Below are positions 8,509 through 16,691 of a DNA stretch of 64,000 nt, piece by piece. Numbering within the stretch: the stretch's first letter is position 1; each line of letters begins with the position of its first letter. The notes beneath the pieces are model-generated. The model was not told the DNA's origin, did no database searches, and was given only the letters and a program-made list of their open reading frames with translations. This DNA comes from Paraburkholderia polaris. GTDB lineage: Bacteria; Pseudomonadota; Gammaproteobacteria; Burkholderiales; Burkholderiaceae. The DNA is taken from NCBI RefSeq assembly GCF_012927345.1, contig NZ_JABBGJ010000048.1:18626-82625 (forward strand), in the 5' to 3' direction. The translations under genes and the position numbers were made by a program.

Positions 8509-8793
8509 AGACAGCGTCAAACCCGACGTCAAACCCCGACATTTCCAAATGGCCGGCACTACGACTGGTTCCGCTATAACTTCGACGGCTACCGCGCGTC
8601 CTTCGTCGTCTATCACCAATGGCATATAGCCGAGCCCGCGCCCGACACACATACTGCAATCGACCTAAGCGTCTCTGCAACCTCGCCCGATCGCACTCAC
8701 TCCGTTTTCCACGGAGCGACCCGCTTTCTCCCTGGACACGGCGCACATCGGCGCAGCGGGACCATGCGCCACCATCTCGAAAGGAGAGTCGAA
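8509..8793 (+). other. Open frame of unknown origin before the DUF4148 gene
   Basis: The frame of the DUF4148 gene stays open leftwards to a stop at 8506. Between about 8551 and 8650 it reads as an aromatic-rich sequence (HYDWFRYNFDGYRASFVVYH) that looks protein-like, but no start codon or ribosome site is found before it and I do not recognise a family. It may be the tail of a lost gene. The last 30 bases contain the ribosome binding site of the next gene. Confidence 0.25.
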
Positions 8794-9060
8794 ATGAAGA
8801 CAGCACTTTTACTGGTAAGCGGCATCCTCTGCGCGTGCTCATTGCAGGCAAACGCGCAGGAAACCACCACGCAACAGCCGCCGACGGCAACCGAAATCAT
8901 GAACAGTTCGCAAGGGCCAGACATGTCGACCAACTCGATGTCGGGCGGCGCCGCAATTCAACAGGGCAAAACCCGCGCCGAGGTTTATCAGGACCTCGTA
9001 CGCTCGCAGAAAAACGGAGAAGCGGCGAGACTCCAGGAGCTTTTCAAGGGAGGTCAATAA
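8794..9060 (+). CDS. Small exported DUF4148-like protein
   Basis: An 88-residue secreted or periplasmic protein. Residues 1-21 form a signal peptide (MKTALLLVSGILCACSLQANA). The C-terminal segment GKTRAEVYQDLVRSQKNGE matches the DUF4148 signature (TRAxV..ELxxAxxxG) common in Burkholderia small exported proteins; function unknown. The start at 8794 has AAAGGAGAG about 8 bases upstream; an ATG at 8764 in frame would place the signal peptide internally. Confidence 0.8.
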   Translation: MKTALLLVSGILCACSLQANAQETTTQQPPTATEIMNSSQGPDMSTNSMSGGAAIQQGKTRAEVYQDLVRSQKNGEAARLQELFKGGQ

Positions 9061-9108
9061 TCTCTCTGTCCGCGCCAGATCCCGGCAGCGGACGCACGTG
9101 ACAGACGA

Positions 9109-9139
9109 CGAGGGCCGGGTGCAGAAGACCCGGTCCTCG
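9109..9139. terminator. Bidirectional terminator-like hairpin
   Basis: A 12-bp stem with one G-T pair (CGAGGGCCGGGT at 9109-9120, ACCCGGTCCTCG at 9128-9139, 7-nt loop) sits between the convergent DUF4148 and subtilase genes. No clear T-tract follows. Confidence 0.55.
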
Positions 9140-9155
9140 ACGCGTTATGGCTCCG

Positions 9156-11414
9156 CTACAGCTTGATGCCTCTTTTCTTCCAGCGCGGCGAAGGCAGCCT
9201 GCCGGAGCCTGCCCGAATCTCAGGCAGGCGCGGCACATAGGCGTGTTGACCGAGCGGTACGGGCGGCGGATTCAACGTGCCGGGGCATGGGGCTAGCAGG
9301 TGAGGCGCCAGCGCGGCCGGCACCGGATCGAGGGAATCCGCCTCGTCTTCGATCCATGCGCGAGGGGAAAGCTGAGGCGTGAAAACATTGGGCTGCAATC
9401 CATTCGCGTGCTCGATGATTCTTTGCCTCGCCAGCGAGCGGGCCACCTGCGGAGCCGCCGCGCTGGTTCCGCTCAACGCAACGAGGCAGCCGCTGCGCGT
9501 ACTCGCGCCCAGCACGCCTGCGCATGCGACGGAGTCTTCGCTGACAGCCGCCGCATCTGGACCGGATCGCTTCGTCTCCTGAAGAGAAGGTCCGGTCGAT
9601 GAGTAGGTCGCAGCGCGTCCGTCAGTCCTGCGATAGGCACCGACCACGACGGTGCGCTCGCCGGTCGCAATGGAGCTCAACGTGCCACGACGCTTGATCC
9701 AGGTCGACGGATTGCCCTCGTCGGGATTGCCCTCGTCGAAGTCCCGCACGTGGGCCCCGAAAACAAACCTCTTGTACGCCAGATCCTCGAAGCGCGACTG
9801 GCGCCCCCGCAGCGGATATCCATAGGCCGTTTCATTACGCTGCACCCACGCATGAATCTCCAGATCGTCACCCGACCCGTTCGTCAGCGTCACGGTCCAG
9901 TTGCCCGCCGGCGCCGGATCGCGCTGGGACTGGTTCATCGTCGTGGGCGCGAGTGCGATCAGGATCATATTGCGGTCGCCCGTTGCGACGCGATCCAGAT
10001 AGACCGCCGTGCACAGCACATTGCGCCCGGGTTGCCATGTGTAGAGATTCTTGACCGGAAACGCGGGGCTCTTGTCTCCCCACGGCGGAGTAATCTGAAC
10101 GGTCACGCTGGATGCATCGGCATCCTTCGGCAACCATATCTCAAGAAAACCAGGCGTGGCGCAATCGGGCAAGACGCGCCACGTGAGCGCGCTCGACGTT
10201 CCGCTCTCAATCGGGAGTATCGCGTGACAGCGGAGCAGGTTGCTGTTTCCTGCGGGTACGACGATGGATAGATCGCGATGCAGGCCGATCAGTTCGTCCA
10301 TCGCGCTTTCAATGATCGAACTGCCGTCGTGCGGACCCGCCATATAGCCGTAGCTCAGGTTGAGTACAACCGAGTACCCCGCACCGTTGGCAAGATCGTC
10401 GGCGCGACGCAGGAGGTAGCGGATCGCGTCGAGTGCGTGAACGGCGAACCAGAGCCCGGACGTGTCGCGAATCGTTCGCCCTGCCGTCTTGAACTGGACG
10501 CACAGGATACGCGGCGGTTGAACCGTTCCCGTCCGCTCCTCTTCCAGGATCAACGCGGCGGCCTCGATCTTGTTGGGCCTCACGCCGCACGCGAGATCCA
10601 TGACCTCCGTGCCGTGCGCCCAGCGTTTGCGCGCACCGACGTAACCGTTGAGCCGATACACGGCGTCTTCATCGACGAGTCCGTTGCTTACACACTGCTC
10701 AAGCAAGTCGTTTATCTCGTCGCGAGCTAGCTCACGCCCGTAGTGCACGCCGAGCGGCGCCGCCGCCGCGTCATCCTGATTCCAGAAGTATTCGATGCGG
10801 GTTAACGGAATATCGGCGACAGAACGAAAGCGTTCGTGAGCGAACGCCAGTCCGTCGTCCATGACACCCATGAACACGGCGTGCGGCTGGTCCGGCGCGT
10901 CAGGGGACGCTGCGCCTGGTTGAGCGATGGGACCGAAGACGGGCGCCGTTCCCGGCACGGACGCTTCGGGACCAGGAGCCAAAGACTGCGCCGCGTCGCC
11001 AGGAGCGATCGGCATCCCGAGTTCGAAGCGCTTCACGACACCCTTCATGGCGCCATCGATTTCGGCGAAGAACTGCTTCGTCACGATCGCAGTCAGGAAG
11101 CGCGACGCCTCCAGATCATGCGGCGGAAAGCGATAGACGGTCGATACCTGAATCCACCTCTTCCACGCGGCGTTCGCGTTTTCCAGACTCTCCGCGAACG
11201 CCTGCGCGGTAAGTGGCGGAGCGCCATCTCCTGGCCAGTGCGCTTCCAGTTCGAGGATGACGCGCACCCACCCCGTGGGTTGCCCTCCGAGGCAAGCAAA
11301 TGCCGTGGTGTCCGCCCACGCCAGATAGGGGTCGGCGCGGGCGCTGTCAACGGCGCGCCCGGTCCAGTCGAGACCACTCCACGCGCCGCCGCCCACCAAA
11401 GATTGCCAGCTCAT
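9156..11414 (-). CDS. S8-family subtilisin-like serine peptidase
   Basis: A 752-residue protein with a complete subtilase triad: Asp186 in GVMDDGLAFAHERF, His267 in WAHGTEVMDLACG and Ser651 in LSGTSAAAPQVAR; the oxyanion-hole region is near VVLNLSYGYMAG. About 180 residues precede the domain and about 90 Pro-rich residues follow. There is no signal peptide or transmembrane helix, so it is probably cytosolic, unlike most secreted subtilases. The start is supported by GAGGTGACAT before the ATG. It is the last gene of an operon with a class III cyclase and a haloperoxidase-like protein (43-base gap), so it may be an effector or processing protease of that system. Confidence 0.9.
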   Translation of the reverse strand: MSWQSLVGGGAWSGLDWTGRAVDSARADPYLAWADTTAFACLGGQPTGWVRVILELEAHWPGDGAPPLTAQAFAESLENANAAWKRWIQVSTVYRFPPHDLEASRFLTAIVTKQFFAEIDGAMKGVVKRFELGMPIAPGDAAQSLAPGPEASVPGTAPVFGPIAQPGAASPDAPDQPHAVFMGVMDDGLAFAHERFRSVADIPLTRIEYFWNQDDAAAAPLGVHYGRELARDEINDLLEQCVSNGLVDEDAVYRLNGYVGARKRWAHGTEVMDLACGVRPNKIEAAALILEEERTGTVQPPRILCVQFKTAGRTIRDTSGLWFAVHALDAIRYLLRRADDLANGAGYSVVLNLSYGYMAGPHDGSSIIESAMDELIGLHRDLSIVVPAGNSNLLRCHAILPIESGTSSALTWRVLPDCATPGFLEIWLPKDADASSVTVQITPPWGDKSPAFPVKNLYTWQPGRNVLCTAVYLDRVATGDRNMILIALAPTTMNQSQRDPAPAGNWTVTLTNGSGDDLEIHAWVQRNETAYGYPLRGRQSRFEDLAYKRFVFGAHVRDFDEGNPDEGNPSTWIKRRGTLSSIATGERTVVVGAYRRTDGRAATYSSTGPSLQETKRSGPDAAAVSEDSVACAGVLGASTRSGCLVALSGTSAAAPQVARSLARQRIIEHANGLQPNVFTPQLSPRAWIEDEADSLDPVPAALAPHLLAPCPGTLNPPPVPLGQHAYVPRLPEIRAGSGRLPSPRWKKRGIKL

Positions 11415-11456
11415 ATGTCACCTCGTATGCCACCATTTCTGCGCGCATCGACACGC

Positions 11457-12701
11457 TTACGGCAAACGCGTGTTCTGGAGACTCTTACCCGTCCACTCGC
11501 TCACCGCCTGGTTCCAGAGCCACGACAGAATGTCGGATCCATCCACGGCCGTTTGCACAGAGTCCCAGCCGATGAACGAGAAGTAGGCTTGCACCTGTGC
11601 CGCGGTCATGCCCTGAGTGTTCGCGATATAGGCGGCGACATCGGCGTCGCTCAGCGGCTCGTGATAATCGAAATCCGGATTGCCGTGCGGATCATTGGCA
11701 TTGATATCCTTGCCCTTGAAATAGCGGGACGTAATCATGCCGTTACCGCCAAGCTTGCGCTTACACCGCGCGACAAAGTATTCCCCGAGCGACGTACCGA
11801 GGACGTGCCCCGCGATGCTGTCGATCGGAAAATGCACACCCGCCACCGTTCGATTCACCGCGACGCGGTACGCCTGCCTCATCACCTGCTGATGGAATAC
11901 CGAGCCGGGCAACTCATTGAACAATGCGCACAGCACCACCGCGATAATGAACGCCTGGGTCGAATGGCCGCTCGGTAGCGAGCCATGACCCGGCGTCTGG
12001 ATCATCGGCTGGACCTGGGTCGAGTACTCGATGGCCCTTTGCGCCGCTATCGCATGCTTGAAGCGAAGTTCCACGAAGATCGCGAATCGCACGACGGTAT
12101 CGAGCAGTTCGAGCGTCTTCGGCGTGCGGCTCGGGTGCAGATAGATAAGGGTGCTCCAGAACGCCACTTGCGGCCCCATCTGACACAGTATCTCCGCAGT
12201 GCGGTCCTCGCGCAGGTCCGCATAGAAGTCCAACCAGTCGAGTTGTTTCGTGAAGACGTCCACGTCCGGCCTGCTCAAGGAGACGATTTCCACGTCCGCG
12301 CCGCTTGCCGCGCTTGCCCGGTGAGACAGCATGGCAGTGTAAGGGTCGGGAAACGAAAAATGCAGACTGGTCAGCAGTTCGAAATCGAACACCGTCGCGC
12401 GCACCCAGGGTTCCCATCGCCACAGCTGAGCGGGATCGTCGAGCGCCGCCGGTGTGGCGAGATTCTGCAGTTTCTGTCTATCGAAGTTGAGCGTGACCAG
12501 TTCCGCAGGCCGCCAACTGCCCACTATCCCGTCGCGGTGTCCAGTCAGCGCTTCCGCGAGAAGCCGCGCGTCGCCCGAATTGCCGCCGCCCGCATCATAG
12601 ACGCCACCCGCGCCGCCACCGCCGGGCGGAACTCCCGCGCCGCCCGCTCCACCCGCACCGCCCGCACCGCCTGCCCCACCCGCACCGCCAAGTCCGCTCA
12701 C
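11457..12701 (-). CDS. Vanadium-dependent haloperoxidase/PAP2-like protein
   Basis: A 414-residue protein of the vanadium haloperoxidase-type PAP2 superfamily. Visible active-site parts are LPSGHSTQAF (PSGH at 243-246), and NRTVAGVHFPID with Arg284, His290 and Asp294. The first motif, normally K-x6-RP, is only loosely kept as KHAIAAQRA near residue 215, so peroxidase or phosphatase activity is uncertain. The first 45 residues are a Gly/Ala tract (repeats of GGA), probably disordered. No signal peptide. It lies between the cyclase and subtilase genes with short gaps, apparently one operon. Confidence 0.82.
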   Translation of the reverse strand: MSGLGGAGGAGGAGGAGGAGGAGVPPGGGGAGGVYDAGGGNSGDARLLAEALTGHRDGIVGSWRPAELVTLNFDRQKLQNLATPAALDDPAQLWRWEPWVRATVFDFELLTSLHFSFPDPYTAMLSHRASAASGADVEIVSLSRPDVDVFTKQLDWLDFYADLREDRTAEILCQMGPQVAFWSTLIYLHPSRTPKTLELLDTVVRFAIFVELRFKHAIAAQRAIEYSTQVQPMIQTPGHGSLPSGHSTQAFIIAVVLCALFNELPGSVFHQQVMRQAYRVAVNRTVAGVHFPIDSIAGHVLGTSLGEYFVARCKRKLGGNGMITSRYFKGKDINANDPHGNPDFDYHEPLSDADVAAYIANTQGMTAAQVQAYFSFIGWDSVQTAVDGSDILSWLWNQAVSEWTGKSLQNTRLP

Positions 12702-12748
12702 GATATGTCTCCTCTCTCAGGGATCCAGCACCGCATTCATTGCTTCTT

Positions 12749-14533
12749 CTATCTAGCCGGTAATCCCGCCTGACGGAGCGCCTCCGACCAGATCTTGCCG
12801 GTCTTGTATGCGCCGCTAGGCGAGCGTTCGAGATAACGTTGCACCGTCAGCGTCGGCTCGATGGCCAGCACTTCGCCGACCGTCAAACGCGCCGCCTCGA
12901 CGTTGCCGAGCAGCGACTGCGCGATCGCCAGCGCGCGTAACGTGGACGTGTTGGTACGGTTCACCCGCAGGGACCGTTGCGCCAGCTCCACCGCGCGTTC
13001 GTAGCGGCCTGCGGATAGCGCGGCCGTTGCGCCTAGCGACTCGTAGAAATAGCGTAAGGGATCGAGCGGCGAAAGCCTGAGGGCACGCTCGGTGGCGTCG
13101 ACAGCCTCCTCGCCCTCGCCTTCGAATGCGTGCAGCGTGCCTTTGAGCAGCCACGCAAGCGAATCGTTGGGATTGACCGAGAGCGCGAGCGCGTAGCGCT
13201 GCTGCGCGACGTCGAGCTGCTTGAGCAGATTCGTATGCACGAATCCGTCGATGGTCAACGCGAGCGAACACTCAGGATCGGCGTCGAGCGCGCGTCGCGT
13301 GCATTCGAGCGCCACATTTGCTTCGCCGCTGCGGTCATCGGTCCAACCGCGATTGAAGCGCAAGACATGCCACTTGGCGAGCCATGCATGCGGCAATGCC
13401 TGTCTGCGCGCGCGTTCGATCACGACTTCCAGCATGTCGCGCGCGCGGTTGAAATCGTGCGCCACGCCGCGGTGCATCAGCACGATGGCGCTCATCAGCA
13501 GTGTCGAGATTTCGAGCGTGGGCAACGCCTGCGATCGTGCCCGATGCAATTCGCGATTGATGATCGCATTGCTGACCTCGCCGACCACCCGGCCGATCAG
13601 TTCGTCTTCGCCGAGCATGATCTCGGAAGTGCGGCCTCTGATGCTCTCGGTCCACAAAATGTGACGCGACTTGGCCTCGGCGAGCTCGGCGACGAGCACG
13701 AACTGATCGCCCGACATTCGATACGCGCCCGACAGTACGTAACGTGCGCCGAGAAACCCGCTGATTTCGTCGAGTGACGCGCCGCGCTCGCGAAACGCCG
13801 TCGTGGACAAACGCGAGATCACCTGAAGCTCGGCCGTGCGAGACAAGGAGGAGATGATCTCGTCGGCGAGCACTTCGCCGAGCATCTGCTGTTCGACGTC
13901 GCCGCCACGCAAGATGAACGGAATCACCGCAATGGTGGGCCGCAGCTCCGGCAGAAACGCGGCGCCACGCTCGATCAGCGGACGTGGACCGGGCGGACCG
14001 ATCCGATAGGCGCGCACCGGATGCTCGAAATGCTTCAGATGGCATTCGCCGAGGTCGTCGATTTCCGCGTCCAGATCGGAAGTAAGCTGATCCCGGACCT
14101 GCGCGGAGACCACGATCTCCCCCGGTCCCGCCAGCGTGTACAGGCGCGCAGCCAGGTTGACGCCGCGGCCGTACACGTCACGCTCGTCTTCGTACAACTC
14201 CGTGATGTGCAAGCCCATCCGCAAGAGCATGTGCTTGCTCGCTGGCTCGCCTGCGTTGACCTCGCGCGACGCGCGCTGGATCGCAAAGGTCGCGGCGAGT
14301 CCATCCTGCAGGCGGACGAACGTGACCATCAGTCCGTCGCCCTCAGTTCTGATCAGGCGGCCGCAATGCGCAGGCACAAACTCATTCTCGATCTGCGCCT
14401 TGAACGCGCGCCAGCGCCGCGCCGCTTCGACCTCGTTATCCTGCATCAGCCTGCAGGACTCAACGAGGTCCATAAACAGCACGGCGCGAACGACACAAAC
14501 CAGTCCATCCGGTGAACGGGGGAAATCTGCCAT
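12749..14533 (-). CDS. Class III adenylate/guanylate cyclase with TolB-like and TPR domains
   Basis: A 594-residue protein. Residues 1-175 are a class III nucleotide cyclase domain: metal-binding Asp22 (FMDLVES) and Asp66 (EGDGLMVTF), and transition-state Asn126/Arg130 (GVNLAARL). The usual adenine-specifying Lys position reads Arg (LIRTEGDG), so the base preference is uncertain. Residues about 195-310 resemble the TolB N-terminal-like region found after cyclase domains (IAVIPF, then LADEIISSLSR, RYVLSGAYR). Residues 330-590 are TPR-like repeats. No membrane helix. The ATG at 14533 is used. First gene of an operon with haloperoxidase-like and subtilase genes; a cyclic-nucleotide-binding regulator is encoded upstream. 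Confidence 0.88.
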   Translation of the reverse strand: MADFPRSPDGLVCVVRAVLFMDLVESCRLMQDNEVEAARRWRAFKAQIENEFVPAHCGRLIRTEGDGLMVTFVRLQDGLAATFAIQRASREVNAGEPASKHMLLRMGLHITELYEDERDVYGRGVNLAARLYTLAGPGEIVVSAQVRDQLTSDLDAEIDDLGECHLKHFEHPVRAYRIGPPGPRPLIERGAAFLPELRPTIAVIPFILRGGDVEQQMLGEVLADEIISSLSRTAELQVISRLSTTAFRERGASLDEISGFLGARYVLSGAYRMSGDQFVLVAELAEAKSRHILWTESIRGRTSEIMLGEDELIGRVVGEVSNAIINRELHRARSQALPTLEISTLLMSAIVLMHRGVAHDFNRARDMLEVVIERARRQALPHAWLAKWHVLRFNRGWTDDRSGEANVALECTRRALDADPECSLALTIDGFVHTNLLKQLDVAQQRYALALSVNPNDSLAWLLKGTLHAFEGEGEEAVDATERALRLSPLDPLRYFYESLGATAALSAGRYERAVELAQRSLRVNRTNTSTLRALAIAQSLLGNVEAARLTVGEVLAIEPTLTVQRYLERSPSGAYKTGKIWSEALRQAGLPAR

Positions 14534-14881
14534 CACTTTTATTCAAGCCATTTTTTGGCGTGCACGGGTCTTATCCACAACGGACTTCATCGCTCCCTGC
14601 GCATTCTTTCGAATGTCACGTCGGAAGAGCCGCGGCCACGCATGCGCAAGCTTTCAGCGCTGGGCCGAAATGCTCGAGAAGGTGAATCTCGCCGCCTGAC
14701 GGGGCGATGCGAACGCGCGCCCGACGTCTTCAGCAGACTGGCGATTTGTATGTGTTATAGGTCAAAAAAACATTGGAAAAACGGCTTTTTTTGCCCGTTA
14801 TCCGCTTTATGTCAGTCGATATCGGACAAAGTCGAAGCATGTTGGAATGCCGTGTCCGCAATAAACGTTCGACAGTCGCAA
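14534..14881. other. Intergenic region before the cyclase operon
   Basis: No gene seen. It must hold the promoter of the leftward cyclase operon and it contains the terminator-like hairpin of the regulator gene at 14780-14799. No regulator binding palindrome could be identified by eye. Confidence 0.4.
14776..14799 (-). terminator. Intrinsic terminator-like hairpin after the LuxR/cNMP regulator
   Basis: On the minus strand AACGGGC and GCCGTT pair across a seven-A loop (14780-14799), followed directly by a T run. It lies about 80 bases after the regulator stop codon and separates that gene from the cyclase operon. Confidence 0.5.
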
Positions 14882-15913
14882 TTAACGCCGCGTGCGCAGC
14901 TTATCGGCCTCCAGTCGGCGGGTAATCAAGTGGATCAGATAGGTGGCGAATTCCGGGTCCTGGTAATAAAGGCGCATCGCGTCGGTCGCCGAGACCACCA
15001 GCAGCTCGCATTCGCTCTTGCAACGCGCCGTGCACGTGCGCCGATGGTCCGGAGAGAAGAGCCCGATTTCGCCCAGTATCGTGCCCTGCCCCACCTCGAT
15101 GCCGATTTCCTCGAGCATGACCGTTCCGCGCACTACGTAGTAAAGCGCATCGCTTCGGTCATCTTTGTGAAAGAGGACGTGGCCGGATTGAAAACGGGTG
15201 GGCGTCGTATAAGCCAGCAGCCGACTGATTGAAAGCTGGCCGTCCAGCGCGTGATGAAGTTGCACATCGCCGACCTTCTGCAACCGCGCTGCGGCAACGC
15301 TCGCCTGCCCTCGACTTCCGACCTTTAGTGCCTTGTACACCGTATATAAGTGCACTTTTACGGTCCCTTCCGTAATGTTCAACTGTCGCGCGATCGACTT
15401 GTTCGAATCGCCGCGCGCCGCGAGCGCCAGCACTTGCAGTTGGCGAGGCGTCAGGAAGTGGGAATTGGGATCGGCCGCGACGGCGGAACTTTGCACCGCG
15501 TCGGTGGAAGCGGTAGCCGCGGTAGCCGCCGACCAGCGAATGGCCGATGGCAGATACCGCCCGCCGGCAGCGAGGAGGCGCAGTGCGCCGAGCAGTGCGT
15601 TGCCGGACTCCGATTTACCCAGGTGACCTGCTACGCCAGCCGAGATGAATTGCTCGACGGTCTGAGGATCGACCGAGGTCAGCAGTGCAAGCACGGGCAG
15701 GTTAGGTGCGGCGTGATGAGAAGCGCTTGCGGTAGTGAGCGCCTCCGGTAGGTAGTCACCGTCGAGCACGAGTACGTCAACCGTTTGCCCGCTACCGATA
15801 GGGCTCAACGCGTAGTCGGCGCATTTCACTTCGGCGCCGTCAGCCACGTCGCCGAGCAGACGTGCGACTCCATCGCGAAACAAACCTGCGGGAGCAATGA
15901 AAAGGATCAGCAT
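14882..15913 (-). CDS. Regulator: pseudo-receiver, LuxR-type HTH and cyclic-nucleotide-binding domain
   Basis: A 343-residue fusion. Residues 1-120 have a response-regulator fold with the phospho-acceptor position (VLVLDGDY, Asp51) and a Lys near residue 100, but the usual acidic pair near the N-terminus is replaced (LFIAPAGLFRDG), so phosphorylation is doubtful. Residues about 153-205 are a LuxR/GerE helix-turn-helix (LTPRQLQVLALAARG, SIARQLNITEGTVKVHL). Residues about 225-335 are a CRP-type cyclic-nucleotide-binding domain with the phosphate-cassette-like GEIGLFSPDHRRTCTA, whose Arg is kept. The neighbouring class III cyclase gene makes cAMP or cGMP a plausible ligand; that link is inferred. 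Confidence 0.88.
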   Translation of the reverse strand: MLILFIAPAGLFRDGVARLLGDVADGAEVKCADYALSPIGSGQTVDVLVLDGDYLPEALTTASASHHAAPNLPVLALLTSVDPQTVEQFISAGVAGHLGKSESGNALLGALRLLAAGGRYLPSAIRWSAATAATASTDAVQSSAVAADPNSHFLTPRQLQVLALAARGDSNKSIARQLNITEGTVKVHLYTVYKALKVGSRGQASVAAARLQKVGDVQLHHALDGQLSISRLLAYTTPTRFQSGHVLFHKDDRSDALYYVVRGTVMLEEIGIEVGQGTILGEIGLFSPDHRRTCTARCKSECELLVVSATDAMRLYYQDPEFATYLIHLITRRLEADKLRTRR

Positions 15914-16691
15914 GAGCCGTGCTCGCTTTTCAAGTGACTAACGACCCGTCAGCGCCTGCCTCGCAACGTGCAGCGGACCATTAGTATGATGAAACGACGG
16001 TGGTGGCTCACAACCGTAGGCACCGCTAACCGTTATAGGCGACACCCAAAGAGAGCGTCACGTTCCTTACGCGAAGCGACGGGTTTATGCGACGGCTGGC
16101 CGAGACCCGGCTGGATACGAACACGATGATCAAGATGGCCGAGCTTTATCGGGCCCGCGATGTCGAGGTTGCAAGACTGCGTACCGGGTTCATCCCTGTA
16201 TAGCGAGCCAGAAGGGCTCGTAGAAGTCGGGCAAGACAACGGGCTGGGTATCAGGTCCTCCCCACCTGGAAGTTGCCCAAGGTGCCTCATTAAAGCATCT
16301 GGTCTATGGCGGTCTTCGGGAGATCGCGGACCTCATCGGACAGGAAACGGGACATGGGGGGCAATTCAGGTGAATTCGGTAAATAATATAACGTAAACCG
16401 TTAATAATCTAATGTCCATGCACCTTAATTTTGACATTATGATAATAATGTCGAGATTCAGCATGCCGTCCTCTCCCGCAAACACGCGACAACCCACCCG
16501 CCCCCGATATACCCCATTGCCGCCCCGCTGCTCGCGGCGCAGCCCATCAAAACGCTGACCATCCCGCCGAACTGGATGGCAGCGCGGGCAAGAATTGCGC
16601 GAACAACGGCATTGCACAGACGTGGCTGACGCGCGACGCGCGGCGATAACGGGCGCGGTAGCCCTTCGCGCGTCGCGGCCTGCGTGCGCTG
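15914..16691. other. Gene-poor tract with short degenerate coding fragments
   Basis: No intact gene. Two short plus-strand stretches look like worn coding DNA: around 16087-16203 (MRRLAETRLDTNTMIKMAEL and on to a stop) and around 16265-16372, which reads GASLKHLVYGGLREIADLIG and resembles Mor-type or other phage regulators only weakly. From 16380 to 16460 the DNA is AT-rich (TAATATAACG, TAATAATG). The tract looks like remnants of a small mobile insertion. Confidence 0.35.

Noticed and set aside
10836..11978. A 380-codon plus-strand frame spanning the subtilase and haloperoxidase genes
   Set aside because: It crosses two well-supported minus-strand genes and has no recognisable domain.
12570..12700. 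Repetitive GGA/GGC-type DNA considered as a tandem-repeat element
   Set aside because: It is the in-frame Gly/Ala tract of the haloperoxidase-like protein, so simple coding repetition explains it.
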